From assembly GCA_051294375.1 (NCBI GenBank), contig CM119265.1:5067505-5131504 (forward strand): a stretch of 64,000 bases of DNA, written 5' to 3'. Below, in pieces: positions 34,370 through 46,475 of the stretch. A model generated the notes under the pieces. That model saw only the letters and a program-made list of their open reading frames with translations. It did not search any database and had not been told where the DNA came from. A program made the position numbers and the translations under genes. Numbering within the stretch: position 1 is the stretch's first letter; every line of letters begins with the position of its first letter. This stretch comes from Paraspadella gotoi (lineage: Eukaryota > Chaetognatha).

Positions 34370-35900
34370 AACAGAAATGTCGGACTAAATGTCTAAGACA
34401 CACAATACACTACTTTTGGTTCCAATTCTACTGTACCCACCAATAAGAAATTTTAGTCCAGTTCACTGCGCTGGTCCAGCTGGCAACACTATATGAGTTA
34501 CCGTTCTTGAGTCTTTTTTTTCTTCCTTTTTATTTTTATTTTTCCTTTACCCTTATGATTGTTTCTCGTCCTTTCCGCGCAAACACCCCTGGGAATGACT
34601 CGGGTTCTTGAAGTCCCACTTCGGAGTATTGGGCCCCGAGAAGTGAGAGTCTTTGGACGAGGAGGGCGGCTGGTAAGGAGGCTCCCCGCGGAACCTCGGG
34701 CTTCGAAGAAAACCCAATTCGAGTTTGCCTGGGTATGATATGATAAGAAAATAACACATAATTTGTTACTACTCTTTCCAAAAACACGAAATACTCATAC
34801 GAGTACAAAGAAAATAAAAAAAAAAAAGAAATTAAACCCTACATCTCAGTCGGTGCGACTACAAAAAAACCAGCCATCGACATTCCTCGAAATGAATAAG
34901 GGAATGCGGCTCCTGAATGTATTTTCTTCCCGGGAGACTTGAGCTCTTCATACCTCTTGCTTCACCACAAGTCAAGAGGGCAGTGGCAGAAATAAAGTCA
35001 ACATTCATCTTTTGATATTTTTATCCACAACAAACGCTCGAGTCCGTCTCCTCTCGACTATCTCGACTCCACCGCCCCTCTCCTTCTAAGAGCTCTACTC
35101 CCTCTCTCAACTGTTATTCTCTTGAGGAGAGAAGACGTTCGCAATGTATATGACTTCCGAGCGGATAACTCTTTCCTTTCGTATAGTGTCTGAAGATTTT
35201 TTGTTTGTCTCGTCTCTCGAACGGTCTTGTTAGATTAGATTACTTTAAATTTGTTATCGGTTCTAACGCGCCTTCTATTCGGGGTATTAACTATATTCTT
35301 AAGACAGAAAAAGACGCCCGTGGAGAAAGGAGTCAAATGAAACACCTCAGTCCTCACCGCGTAAAGCGCCCGGGGACTTTTTCCTTGAAAGGGTTTTATG
35401 CATAAATTTCCCACTCTTCTTCAATGCGGATACGCTCGAGTCATATTCTCACAGCACGGAGAGAGAAAGGTGTACAGGGCCGCTCGTGTAAAACAGCGTG
35501 AGCGTTCATGCACGTAGCGTCAGCCAGCTCTTATCGTAACAACATAGCCGATCCGCGCTAGGCATACTTGTTGACTCGTTGATTATACAGGACGTGCTCT
35601 CAATCTCGTCTGTTAAGATTGTGGCGAAGCGAGGGTTCTGTGTACTGAATCTGATAAACAAAAAAAATATTACAAGAAGAGAATCACAATATTAAAAAAC
35701 TCGAGTAAAATCATTTCAGCTGCGACTAAGTGGCTCTCCCAGCAAGTAAATTCTGGGTTTGTTGGAAACGTTGAGAGAGAGAGAGAGAGAGAGAGAGCAG
35801 AGGAGGCAGAGTAGAGATAGCGAGGAGAGATGTAGATGAGGGAGGCAGAAGAGAGAGAGAGAGATGATAGGATAATCAAGTAGTGTTTGATTAAGAATTT
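34370..35900. repeat. Dispersed repeat R, copy 2 (matches 22,470-23,240)
   Basis: Co-linear with copy 1 but enlarged by insertions, including the GC-rich island at 34,551-34,728 and a segment around 35,040-35,460. It ends at the 25-N gap at 35,908. Confidence 0.6.
34551..34728 (-). CDS. Candidate exon in a GC-rich island (weak)
   Basis: On the minus strand a T/C-rich stretch ending ATCATACCCAG precedes 34,728, and the island ends at AAGG|GTAAAG (GT at 34,549-34,550). One frame gives a hydrophilic peptide with blocks LELGFLRSPRFRGEPPYQPP and NTPKWDFKNPSH. The frame has a stop close to the donor, and two other frames are open too, so phase is uncertain. The contrast with AT-rich flanks on both sides is the best argument for an exon. 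Function unknown. Confidence 0.25.
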
Positions 35901-35907
35901 CAAGACT

Positions 35908-35932
35908 NNNNNNNNNNNNNNNNNNNNNNNNN
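35908..35932. other. 25-N assembly gap
   Basis: Placeholder-length gap at the end of repeat R copy 2. Confidence 0.95.
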
Positions 35933-36107
35933 GCGCGTTGGCGTTGGCGTTGGCGGCCGTAATGCGGACGAAAAGCCAATGAGAAAAAGCTAGAGGGCGA
36001 TGATCGGAGCGAAGAAACAGCGGGTTTCCCACCTTTTCATTCTCTTTGGTTCACGGCGTTGAGAGAGAGAAGAAGCAGAGATGAGAGAGAGAGAGAGAAG
36101 AGGAGAT

Positions 36108-36139
<32 letters not shown>

Positions 36140-37443
36140 CGGAGCATATGGTTGACTCCTCCACTACTCGACGCTGATTGGTCCAGCCGCGGACCAGCTG
36201 CGGACTTCCTCGGCGGCCGGAGTTAAGTCTCGCTCCCTGATTCGCTCGTCTGCGCCGAAGGAAAGAGGATTCTCTTTCCTTTCTCTCTCTGTTTTCGCTC
36301 CTCTTTTCGATCCTCATTCGCGGGCCTAACTCTCGGATATTTCGGTGAGGAAATTTTTTGATTTCTCGTGAGAAAATAACTTTTTCTCAAGTGTGCCAAT
36401 TTTCAAAATAAGGGGGAAAAAACTACTTTGAACGCTTTGCCAATTTTTTTTCATATAGCATAGCATAGCATTGAATTAAAAAAAAGTAAAATAATTTTTT
36501 TTTCATGAGCATCGGGCCTTCCATGAAATTATTATGTCCCAAATTAAAAGTTTAAAAATGTAATTTAAATGAAAATAAAAATATTCAAGGTATTTTTTTT
36601 CCTATAATCATTAAATAATAATTATGCTTAGCCTTAACCAGGTTACTTCTTCTTTGGCCAGGTCTGACTCTGTGCAAGTTCACTGTCTTTTGTCTGGGAA
36701 TGACTGAAAGTGTTTAGAGAGGTTCGCATTCGAAAAGGCCCCACGGACAAAAGTAAAACAAAAGTTTCTTCAAATAATGACATCCAGACTGTTTTTATTC
36801 AGTGTTATCCAATTGGTAACTGTCTGTTAAGAAAAGTTTACTGCCTCTATACCAGATCAAAAAAACTTTAATTCATTTATAATGAATATGCGCATAAGTA
36901 TTGGGACTATTTATGCGATAGCTAAATTTAAAAATTGAATAAAGAAAACTTCCTGTAGTTATTATCATAAAAGCAAATTGTTGAAAACCAAAATTTTTAG
37001 TGAATTTTTTAAAAAATTTTAAATAATATATTTTTTATATTATTCAAATATTTTTATAATAGACAGTCGACAGTAAGAAACTACCTCATATTTATCTCCA
37101 GAGCTTTATAATGCATGTAATCCCTTATTTTTTAAAATTTAACAAGTGTTGCTCTATTAATTTTTAATTGATTAATGATTAATTATTGAATAAATAGCAA
37201 CCATTTTGGTTTCTGGCTTAATGATTCAATCGCTCACAACTTTCAAATAATAAAATTTTAAATATCAAATTAATTAGCATGTTTTATATATTTATTTATA
37301 GTTTATTTTTTTATTAATCATATTTATCCAAATGAAATTTAATAATTTATATTCATTTAAAATATTTTACAATTTGTAATTAAAAATTTTAAAGTTAAAA
37401 AAAGCAAAGGAAAATTAATATATAAATTGATTCAAATAGGAGT
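35933..37443. other. Non-coding DNA, GA-rich then AT-rich
   Basis: GA tracts at 36,060-36,140, then AT-rich sequence with short direct repeats such as CATAGCATAGCATAGCAT near 36,460. No ORF worth naming. Confidence 0.5.
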
Positions 37444-37605
37444 ATCATTATAATGGTAAGAACTTAATCTTTGACAGATCTCAGATAATAACACTTAATA
37501 ACACAGTTCTGCACAATTTATGTAAAAGTTAACCGACAGTACCCATTGGGACACTGTATGTATGGTTAACACGAAGGTTAAGTTCTTACTATTAAAATTA
37601 TTAAT
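37444..37605. mobile_element. Small MITE-like hairpin element
   Basis: Terminal inverted repeats of about 20-26 bases: GGTAAGAACTTAATCTTTG at 37,455 and the reverse complement of GAAGGTTAAGTTCTTACTA at about 37,575-37,593. Total size is about 160 bases with no coding. The ends sit in TA-rich sequence, which fits a TA target duplication (Tc1/mariner-type MITE), but the exact ends are not certain. Confidence 0.55.
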
Positions 37606-38595
37606 ATACGTAATTGGACTTTCATTCCATTATTATCGGACTCAGTCTTTTTTGAATTTACATTTGTTAATTGGAGAAATAAGCTAAAAATAGCAAACAA
37701 GTATGAAAGAGATACATTATTATTGCCGTTATTGCATGAATTTTTTCAAAAATTTGTTTATATAACTTTTTTAATTATTTTTTCAAGGCATGATAAAATT
37801 GCCAAAAAATATATTACAATAAATATAAAATAGGTACAACCAATATAAAAAATTATCCATACATTTGATAAATCTTATAATACTTTGTTATTTGATTAAT
37901 AAAAGGATATTATTGTAAAAGAGTTGAAAAGCAAAAAACTAAGAGGAAACTTAGGTAGAGAGAGAGGAAAAAGAGCCTGAGCGGTATTCGAGGAGTCATC
38001 GCACCCACCGCCGTCGGTGGCGCCAGCGTCGATTATCGGACGCTTTTTATCTTTCCCGGAAAATCGCGAGAGAAACTGGAATTCAGGGGGCGAATCGGGG
38101 GGGGAAGATTCCCGCGGAGCTTTTGTCGCTGCTTTTTGTTGTTCTCGTTAGGGAGAGGAGGATGAAGATTAGTGAGAGATAATTTGATTAGCTTGTTTCG
38201 ATGATTATTTAATGCCATTAAAAAAAAATAACACGTTAAACGTATTGCAGGATGGAATTGCTAAAGACGGAGGCAAGGTGCGAGCAAAAAGGAAAAAAGG
38301 AAAGTGGCTCGGTGCCGTGCTGTAAATTACTCTAGCAAGCAATATAAACAATTTTAAATAAGATTGAAAAATAACATGAAAGAAAAAAAAATTATAATTC
38401 AAAACAAACTCAACCTCTCACAACGAAAGAGATGACAAAAGGCATCCTGTCGACAGACGGGATTATGTACGAGGAATGAACGACCAAACATCCCGGGTGA
38501 AGCGATTCGCCAACAAAAGAACAAGAAGAAATATATGGGACGGCGAGAGGGCGGCGTCCGTTTAAATATCTTTTGCGTTTATATAGAAGCCAACG

Positions 38596-38600
<5 letters not shown>

Positions 38601-38680
<80 letters not shown>
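38601..38680. repeat. (CT)n microsatellite, 80 bases
   Basis: Forty uninterrupted CT units. R/E-rich and S/L-rich frames across it are artefacts. Confidence 0.97.
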
Positions 38681-38683
<3 letters not shown>

Positions 38684-38815
38684 GCTCTTCGTGGAATCAA
38701 TTAGCGCCTCAAGAGCCCCTGGCGGAAGGCCACTGAACTTTGGGAAGGGAACCGATTTCCCGCAGTGCACCAAAACAAAAGACGCGGGTTTGGGGTCGTG
38801 GATGACGTGAGTTGG

Positions 38816-38862
38816 CGCTGGATTGTGCTGGATGGCGTTGGATGGCGTTGGATGGCGTGGAA
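38816..38862. repeat. Short GGATGGCGTT minisatellite
   Basis: Three to four tandem copies of a ~10 bp word (GTTGGATGGC), with a related GGCGCTGGATTG just upstream. Confidence 0.75.
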
Positions 38863-39109
38863 TTATGGGAGAAGGCGTGTGTTGGAAAATAGAAAGGGAC
38901 GTGAGTTTTTTTTTTCACTCACGTTTTTAACATGATTGAATAAAAAAAATAGATAACTAATGAAATTTCTCACATGGTTTTTTTTTTTTTTTAGATTCAC
39001 TTTTCTCTTTCCTCTTTATTTATTTTTCCTTCCTTTTCTCTCTATTTTTTTCTCGCTTGAAAAGATGACGTTTTATGATTGATGTCACTCGAAGCTTCGG
39101 TCAGTTTAT

Positions 39110-39135
39110 CGACGACGACGACGACGACGACGACG
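39110..39135. repeat. (CGA)n microsatellite
   Basis: Eight or so CGA units. This trinucleotide family recurs at 40,783, 54,595, 55,153 and 55,263. Confidence 0.9.
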
Positions 39136-39211
39136 CACAACTCCCCCTCATCCTTGCGAATCGTTCTTCCGCGATCTCGAATGTCTAATGTTTATTGTCC
39201 GATGTCCGTTC

Positions 39212-39529
39212 ATAAACATCGCCTTGGAGCGAGAAAGTCGAAAGTCTCTCGGAAATATAAATGATAAATGATAAAAAACATAAAACATTAATTGCAGGAA
39301 AAAATTTATAAAAACAATTATCCGTCTCTATTTTGTGTTAAATAAAAATTGACCACGAGGACCCGCGGGATCAAACCTTTGAGATGGAACCTAAATGGGA
39401 ATCATGAGCGGAAAGCAAAAACCTTGTTTACTGTTTAGATGTTGGTTGGTTAATGGTTAGTTTCGTTTTTTTTTCTCCGGTCAGAATTAATCGCTCGTTG
39501 GTGAACCAAAAAAAAAGAACATAAAACGA
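39212..39529. repeat. Copy of the central loop start (matches 47,926-48,240)
   Basis: Begins ATAAACAT and includes GAGAAAGTCGAAAGTCTCTC, GACCACGAGGACC and ATTAATCGCTCG, in the same order and orientation as the loop of the large palindrome. It is cut off by the 25-N gap at 39,530. Confidence 0.8.
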
Positions 39530-39554
39530 NNNNNNNNNNNNNNNNNNNNNNNNN
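39530..39554. other. 25-N assembly gap
   Basis: Placeholder-length gap at the outer edge of the large palindrome's left arm and at the end of the loop-start copy. Confidence 0.95.
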
Positions 39555-40782
39555 CTCTCTCTCTCTCTCTCCTCTTCTCTCTCTCTTCTCCTCTCTCACG
39601 TACGCGGCGAGAGGGAGAGATCCAGTCCAATTGAATCCGAAACCGAAAAAAATCAACGTGAGATGTGGATACGATCTTCTTCGCTTCCTGCCTTCGTCTC
39701 TTCAGCTCCTTCTTCAACTTCTCTCTCCCGCCCTCCCGAACTCTCCTCCTCCTCCCAGCTTCCACTCTCCTCCATCTCCCAGCCCTCTCTCCCTCCTCGC
39801 CGACGGATTATACTTTTTTCCGATGGGAGCATTCGCTGCCGATTTTTTATATTCAAGGCTCGTCGTTCGTGTCGTCGTTCGTCGTCGGTTCGAATTTATC
39901 ATCTCAAAATCCGCGTGTCTTTGAGATAACGGGGAAGGTTATCCATTCTATACAGAATACTTTTTTCGTGGTCGTTGACGGATGCGTGTAATCGTTTCGA
40001 GTGAGAGAATGATCAAAGAGGACAGAGAGGAAGAGGTGCCGATGAGCGAAGACAGACGTGCGAGTCTCGGCGAGCAGGTCCGCGCAGCAGCGCAGAGCGG
40101 GAGGAAATTTGAGTTTCGTTTCGGACACGAGACCGTCTGGTCGAGAGTCCCACTCGAGAGAAGAGAGCGACCTCGTCGGTTCGGAGTCGTCGTTCGTCGG
40201 CCCAGGACTGATAATCCAACAGGGTTTTTCTTTCCATGTGAGCTAACTAGAGATTTCACAAAAAGGATGTTTTGGCCAGTTTAACCCATTGAAGTATAAG
40301 AAATAATAATATTAAGTAAACCCTTTCTCTCGCGATTAAACTACCTTGACATAAATACTAATTTATTTTTTTCATTCAATCTCATCTGAGTTTATGATTT
40401 GCCAAATTCTTTTTTTTTTGCTGTATTATCAATCCAATTGAACTAAGGTAATAACCTCGACTGCATTCAGTTCTCTGTTTAGTCTTTTTGTAAATATTAG
40501 AAACTCACGTGATTAAATATAATCCTAATCATAAAAATTAAGAAAAAACATTTACGGAATAAGTAAATTATTTAATTTAAAAAAACAAATTATTGCATAG
40601 TTTACGTTTAATTGAGGTCTTTTATTATCAATTCGAGGTTCTTGAAACCTCTGGATAAAAGAGTATAAATTCCAAGCAACAAAAAAAAGAAGAAAAATTG
40701 GAGCGTTTCCAAGAGAATTACCTAAAGACAAATTTTCAGTTCTGAAACGAGGCGCGAAGCCAAGGCCTTCCGACGGTTGTCT

Positions 40783-40789
40783 CGTCGTC

Positions 40790-40825
<36 letters not shown>

Positions 40826-40826
40826 T
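40783..40826. repeat. (CGT)n microsatellite
   Basis: Long CGT run followed by more GTC-rich sequence. Its inverted partner is (CGA)n at 54,595-54,634, and the third copy at about 61,190-61,230 is interrupted. Confidence 0.95.
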
Positions 40827-43559
40827 GTCGTCGTTCTCGACGTCGTCGTCGTTCCGACGGAATCAAAATTGAAGAATTTTTGTTTACTTAACGCGTGGCG
40901 TCGTTATTCAGGGGTGAAAGAATGAGCCCATTTGGAGATGCAATTCGGCGTGCACTGAACGTCCGGGTGCAATCTCGCGGGCATGGGGCGGGCGAATCGG
41001 TCTTTTTAGGTATGGAAAAAGGAAAGGAAAGGAAAGGGAAAAAGGAAAAAAGTTAAACGATGGAAAAAGGAGGCGCGGTTAAGGGCCGTATTTTTCTCGG
41101 GGTGGCGTGACCACGGAGGAATTTTACCCTATTCACGCTCATATCAGCTATTTTTTGAGGCGTTGGCAGCCGTGGCAACGCCGTAGCAGTTATTCTTTGT
41201 TCGACGTCGTTTCAGTTTTCATTTCTTCCGCTTTCAACAGTGGTTCACTCGGAATTGTTCCCATTCTTAGCGGGAAGTCCTTTGATCTCCTCTCCCATTT
41301 CCCACCCCTTTCCCCCCCTTCTCCAAACCTCTAACCCCCTTCCCCGTCTTTTCTTCCCCCACTTCTCCCCCCCAGCCGTGACATGAGAGCGGATTCGACC
41401 CTCGCGAGGTGAATCGGGGGCCACGAGCTGGAAATCCATTTCACGGTTTCCAGGAGACCGAAAATGACCAAAAAGAGGAGGAGGAAAAACGAGCGGCGGG
41501 GAGGCGGCGCTGGGGCGGCAGGTTGCCGCAGGTGAGCGGCGGCCGGTCGAAAAAATCAAAAACGAATCTCTTCTTTAGAAGTTCGTTGGAATGGGGTGGG
41601 GGTGGGCTGGAGTTGTAGCGATGGTGGGACTGGTAGGGATGAGATTGTTGGAGAGGGAGAGGAGAGTGAGGGAAAAAGAAGTCGACAAGGAAACAGGGTC
41701 TGACGGTCTGAGGAAAACCGGAGAAAAAAATAACTAAAATATTAGGCGATAATTAATAACTTCTAAATTTTTTACCATTTTTTTTTCTCTGCGCTTTCCG
41801 ACTTTAATTTTTTTTTCATCGAAATTAAATAGAAGCAGCGTCTATTTCATTTAAAAGACCAAGATCAAATATAGATTTGGGAAGAATACAAGAGTTTACA
41901 ATTGTTATGATAAATGAATAAAAGGAATATATCAACCTCCTCCGCGCCGGTCAATGAAGAATGGACCGAAAATTCCAGATTAATAAAAAAAACTGTGTGA
42001 GAGGAAAGTTGCAGTCCAGGATTCCATTAGAGGCTTAAAACATAAAAGATGAAAACGGAAACAACGACTCGGAATGGTTTGTCCATTCGAGAAAACTGGA
42101 TGAAGAAACGAATGGAGATAGAGATGGAGAGAGACAAGAGCGGAGAAGATATTCATCTCGAGTCACTTGACACTGCGAGCTATTTATTTCCTTTTTTTTA
42201 TTTCGGAAAACCGGAAGAAGTTAATGGATGTGTAACTGATGATTGAGTTTTTCTGAAAGTGGTTTAAGGATTCTAGGGGGTTTAACGTGAAAGAACAGCA
42301 AAGCTTTAAAAAGAAAAAACACTAGGAAAAACAAGGTTGAAAAATCAAAACGAACGAATAAGAATTCGCGAAAGAGGAAAAGGATGAAGGGCGAAAAAGG
42401 AAATAGTAAAAAAAAAAAAGGGAGGAAAACCGAAAAGGGATAAGAGGATTATAAGGGAAAAAGAGAAATAGGAGATTTAGAAATCGGAGCCGGGGTTTAT
42501 GAGAGGGGAGAAAAAGAGGGAGAAAAAGAGGGGAAAGAAGGGGAAAAGGAGGGGAAAAAAATGGAGTTGGGATTAGAAAAAGGCGGGACTTTAAATGAGT
42601 CCGGACTGGCTAGAATGAGAGGGAGAAGTGAGAATTGTGCTGGGAATGTTAGGAATTGGTGTGGGGAGAGGGGAAGAGAGAGAGAGACAGAGAAGAGAGA
42701 GGAGAGTAGAGAGAGAGGGAAGAGAAAGGGATACAAGCAGAACGAGTGAAGAATCTATAAAAAGGGATAAATTTTTGTTTTGACAATTCTACTAATCTGT
42801 AAATTGTGAAAATATTGACAATATTACAATTACTATTTTGCGCTTAACTCCGACAGTCCCGCCCCGCCTTTTCCAAAAATGAACATAAAAAGAATATTTC
42901 GCGCGCGAAACTCGATCCCGTTAGCATAAAGAAAATTAATAAAAATGCAGGGACCAAAAAAAAAAATGCGTTCCATTTCCTCTTTTTTTTTTTTTCTTCG
43001 AAATGACTTGAAAAATAAATCGCCTTCAAAAGAATGAAAGCGAAGTGATGGAAACGGAAATAAGTCGCTGGCCGATAGAGGGGGTGCGTTGGCACAATGG
43101 CGACCTGCCGAAAAGGAGCCGGTCTTTAATAAACCCGTTGACGCCCATTTTCCCGCGTTTCGTCCAGCGGTGCTCCTTTTCAAAGAGCGGCGGGCGTCGC
43201 TGCGACAACAAAGGACCGCCCGCGCTCGGCGTCCAATAACATCGGGAAGTGTTGTGGCGGGCGGAAAAGACGCTGTGTACAGGAAAACGGCGGAGAAAGA
43301 GAGTTCGGAAAGAACTTCTTTTTTTTTTCTGTGACTTGCGCGCGAAGCGAAATTTTGAAATCCTTAAGATATCAGAGTTAACTTTCCTTGAACGTTTTTT
43401 ATTCGAATTTACAAAAAGTGAAGAATTCCCCGATGGTCGAGATATCACGGTTGTGTCCGTAAAGTCATATATTTCAGTTCGTTCGGGTCGGAAACGAAAA
43501 AGCGATCAGTTCGTCATCGTCCTCGATCCCAAATTGGGGCAGATTTAGCAACGGAATTC

Positions 43560-45224
43560 AAATGACAAGATAACTATGAGGAACGATCAACTAGATCAAC
43601 TGGACATCAGCTATTCTGTCTGATGACCTCTCATTGACCTGCATGTCTTTTATCTTTGACGGAGGGAGCCTCGAGTAAGTACAATGAGCGAATTGTAAAT
43701 TCTGAGTCTCAGTGGAACTATGTGTGAGGATAGCCGGGTTACAACTGATTTGTCATGTTAGAAATATTAATTTTTTACAATATTAAATACATCGAATAAC
43801 ATCTATTCACAGAACAAAGTCGCACCTCACGCTATATTCCGCTTCGACATTACGTCACCTATGTAGCCACAACGTCGACGATCTATCACAATTTGACATC
43901 GCGTCACATTCCTCCTGCGTCACACACCTCCTCGGCAAGCGAGTCCCGCGTCGGATCTCGCCTTTCGGCTGGGTCTGGAAGTGGGCGGGGGGCAAGGGGG
44001 CGGGGAGGCGTGACCGCGCGACTATTTCTTTATCCCGGTCGACTCCGTCATAATCATTTGGCATTCGTTTCCGGTTTCAGCTGTTAGATACGATGACCAA
44101 TGGCGCAATATATTTTCAACGTCCCAAACACGACTGAAGTTGAAGTTGTGGCTTTTTTTTTTTCTGTTTTGTGTTTCTCCTCGTCTTTTTTTTTTCTATT
44201 TTTTTTTGTTCCTTTTTTTTTTTTTTTTTTTTTTATTGTTTTTTTTTTGTTTTTTTTTTTTTTTTTTTTATGTTTTATTGCGTGTGTTGTTCGTTTAGTG
44301 TGTGCTGTATTTTTTTTTTATAGAATAATATGTGAGGTTCTTGCTTAAACCGACAAGTGAGGGCGGGAAAATTGGGTTTGTTTTCTTAGTTTTTTATATG
44401 CTGGCGGTGGCTTCGAAATAAAGTGGAAAGACGAAGAAAAAAAATATAGAAAAAGGGCTTTCGCCGCGTCATTGCAACCGACTCGGAAAATATGAAAAAA
44501 AAATCCTACCCGAGAGATTGAAACAAGGAGCACCCCCCAAAAATTTCTAACGGCCCGTGGCAAAGAAGAATAAGAGTTAATTCAAAAGAGAAAAGCCAGT
44601 CTCATGCGAATATTTTTGTTTATGTTCTAAACTTTTAGTTTACTCTACCTCCGTTTGAAATCTGAATTAGGCTGTGATTTCGTTCGTAAATGCGTGATTA
44701 TCCAAAAAAGTTTTAAAGAAAGAACGAATAGAAACCGCCGCGGGCGTGTAAATCTATTGTTAAATAAAGCCCAGATATTGTGTCGTTTTGCAAAGCGGAA
44801 ATCTCAGTTGTGACCTCCTACGCAATGTAAAGAGGTATACAGTATAGTAGTATAGATTAGGAAGTACGTTGTTCAGTGTTAAAGGTGCACGTGAGCTACT
44901 CGATGCGAAATAAGTATAAGTGATATTTTAGATGTAGTATGAGAGTGCAGGAGAAAAGTCACTCCGAATCATCTGCAATTGTCATTCAAATAGTATAGAG
45001 AGTAAAAATAACGTCAAAATGTCATTAAAAACGCCACTTAGCCTTCGGATTAATTAACCTCGTGAGGAATTAGAGTCTGAAAATGTAGCCCGTCTGATTG
45101 AGAGTTCAAAAATGTTCCCTCCCTCTTCGCCTTACTCTCCTCGTCATCAGTACCGCGATTCGGGCTTAACTTTCCTTACATTTGGCGATAAATCCATCCC
45201 TAATGTAGCGTCCATCGTTCCATT
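43560..45224. other. Left-arm-only segment, no gene seen
   Basis: Mixed composition with a CpG-rich patch (43,850-44,090) and a long T-rich tract (44,150-44,330). It has no clear partner on the right side of the palindrome. Confidence 0.45.
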
Positions 45225-45687
45225 ATACTACTGACGTCGTTTCCTGTGGGCGCGTTAATTTTCATCACCACTTATACGGTTACTCCGGCGTCGTGTTTAC
45301 ATCCTCCCTTTCCTCTCTCTCGTCTCTCTCCTCGCGCCGTCTCTCTCCTCTCTCTCTCTCTCTCGTCTGATACGTGTCGTCCTCTCCTCTGCCTTCGTCG
45401 GTTCGCGCCCATGAATTTATTTCACTACACTGCGTTTGTCTTTCCCTCCTCCTGCCCTTATTCCTTTACAGTCCAGACCCTTTTTGCCTATCTCGTCCTA
45501 TATGTCCGCCTTCGTTTAAATCGCAATCCGGTTTTTTTCTAATATAATTCTTAGAAGTCGTGTTTCCTCGCTTCATTCGAAGAGGATCTACAAGCAAGAA
45601 TAGGCCAACCCTTTTTTTTGTTTTTGTTGATGTCTCTCTTGGTGCTGACAGATGGTTTCCGTATAGCCAGACGCAAGTTTATACCCA

Positions 45688-46140
45688 CTATCGTGTGAGC
45701 GTCATTGTTTTTGTGTTGTGTCGCTTTTTGCGTCTTTTGCTCAAAATAGCGCCGACGAAGAGAAAACAGAACATCTGGAGAACAAAGATGAAAGCGACGA
45801 TGCCTAATACAAAAAAGATGAGATCCGCATTCTGATATCGCGCCTTGAGATATAAAGGACGACGACGACGCGACCTAAACGGGCGCGACGACGAAGACGA
45901 CGTGCGACGACTGAAGACGCGGATGTGACTCGATCTACGAAGCTCGACGACCCCGACCGGACCTCCGAGCACGATACTCGTCAGTGTTGGCAAAAGAAAG
46001 AAAAAAGTAGGCCCGCGATAACTCCAGCTTGCGTAGTGAGCGATTTTAGGTGACTTAAAAAAGGTAATATAACGGTGCCAGAGGTGCATATGGAAAGCTC
46101 TGAGCAACAGATAGGAGATCGCGGAGAAACGGGCGATCAA
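45688..46140 (-). CDS. Hypothetical membrane protein ORF, 150 codons
   Basis: Opens with ATG at 46,140 and stops at 45,688. The middle is Ser/Arg-rich from a CGT/CGA repeat (SRRTSSSSSRPFRSRRRR). Near the C-terminus a hydrophobic helix of about 25 residues (ADLIFFVLGIVAFIFVLQMF and on) is followed by a basic cluster SKRRKKR, a typical single-pass membrane segment with its stop-transfer charge. A second hydrophobic patch lies near residues 55-65. The homologous right-arm sequence near 51,230-51,300 does not keep the frame. It is the most protein-like complete frame in the window outside the LINE, but no family is recognised and chance is possible. Confidence 0.25.
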   Translation of the reverse strand: MIARFSAISYLLLRAFHMHLWHRYITFFKSPKIAHYASWSYRGPTFFFLLPTLTSIVLGGPVGVVELRRSSHIRVFSRRTSSSSSRPFRSRRRRPLYLKARYQNADLIFFVLGIVAFIFVLQMFCFLFVGAILSKRRKKRHNTKTMTLTR

Positions 46141-46334
46141 AATGCGCGTGTGAAAAATAACAAAAAATTACCAGATAAACTAGGCACATCGTGCTCTAAT
46201 GATAATCTATCAACAAAAAGAGCCCAAAGGAAAAACAGAATTCTTCGCGATATTATATCTCTCGGCGAAGGAAACCAATTCTTCATGATTATATTCTGAG
46301 ATCGCGTATTCGAATAAATATGTATCAATAGCTC

Positions 46335-46475
46335 TCTAAATTATATCTTAGAAATTAAGTTGAAAAAGCAAAAAGAATTCTCGCTGGCTCGAAAGAGAGT
46401 GAAATCGGGGGGTTTCTCCCTCGTCTATACATTCTCTTCAGTGAGTATTTCACTCTTTTAAGGAAACCGGGAAAA
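46335..46475. repeat. Inner palindrome block (pairs with 49,655-49,788)
   Basis: Contains AAGAATTCTCGCTGGCTCGA and the CACTCTTTTAAGGAAAC edge; both return inverted at 49,655-49,788, where the match runs into the 885-base gap. Confidence 0.85.

Larger units (their letters stand above)
37606..39109. other. Non-coding DNA
   Basis: AT-rich to 37,960, a CpG-rich patch (37,980-38,120), then the long CT microsatellite and a short minisatellite. No supported gene. Confidence 0.5.

Noticed and set aside
39345-39400. tRNA-like B-box (GGGATCAAACC) in the loop-start repeat, also at about 48,080
   Set aside because: No A box at the right distance and no cloverleaf can be drawn.
46075-46299. 74-codon + strand ORF
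   Set aside because: Hydrophilic and superficially protein-like, but it has no partner, domain or splice context and ends in sequence belonging to a palindrome block.
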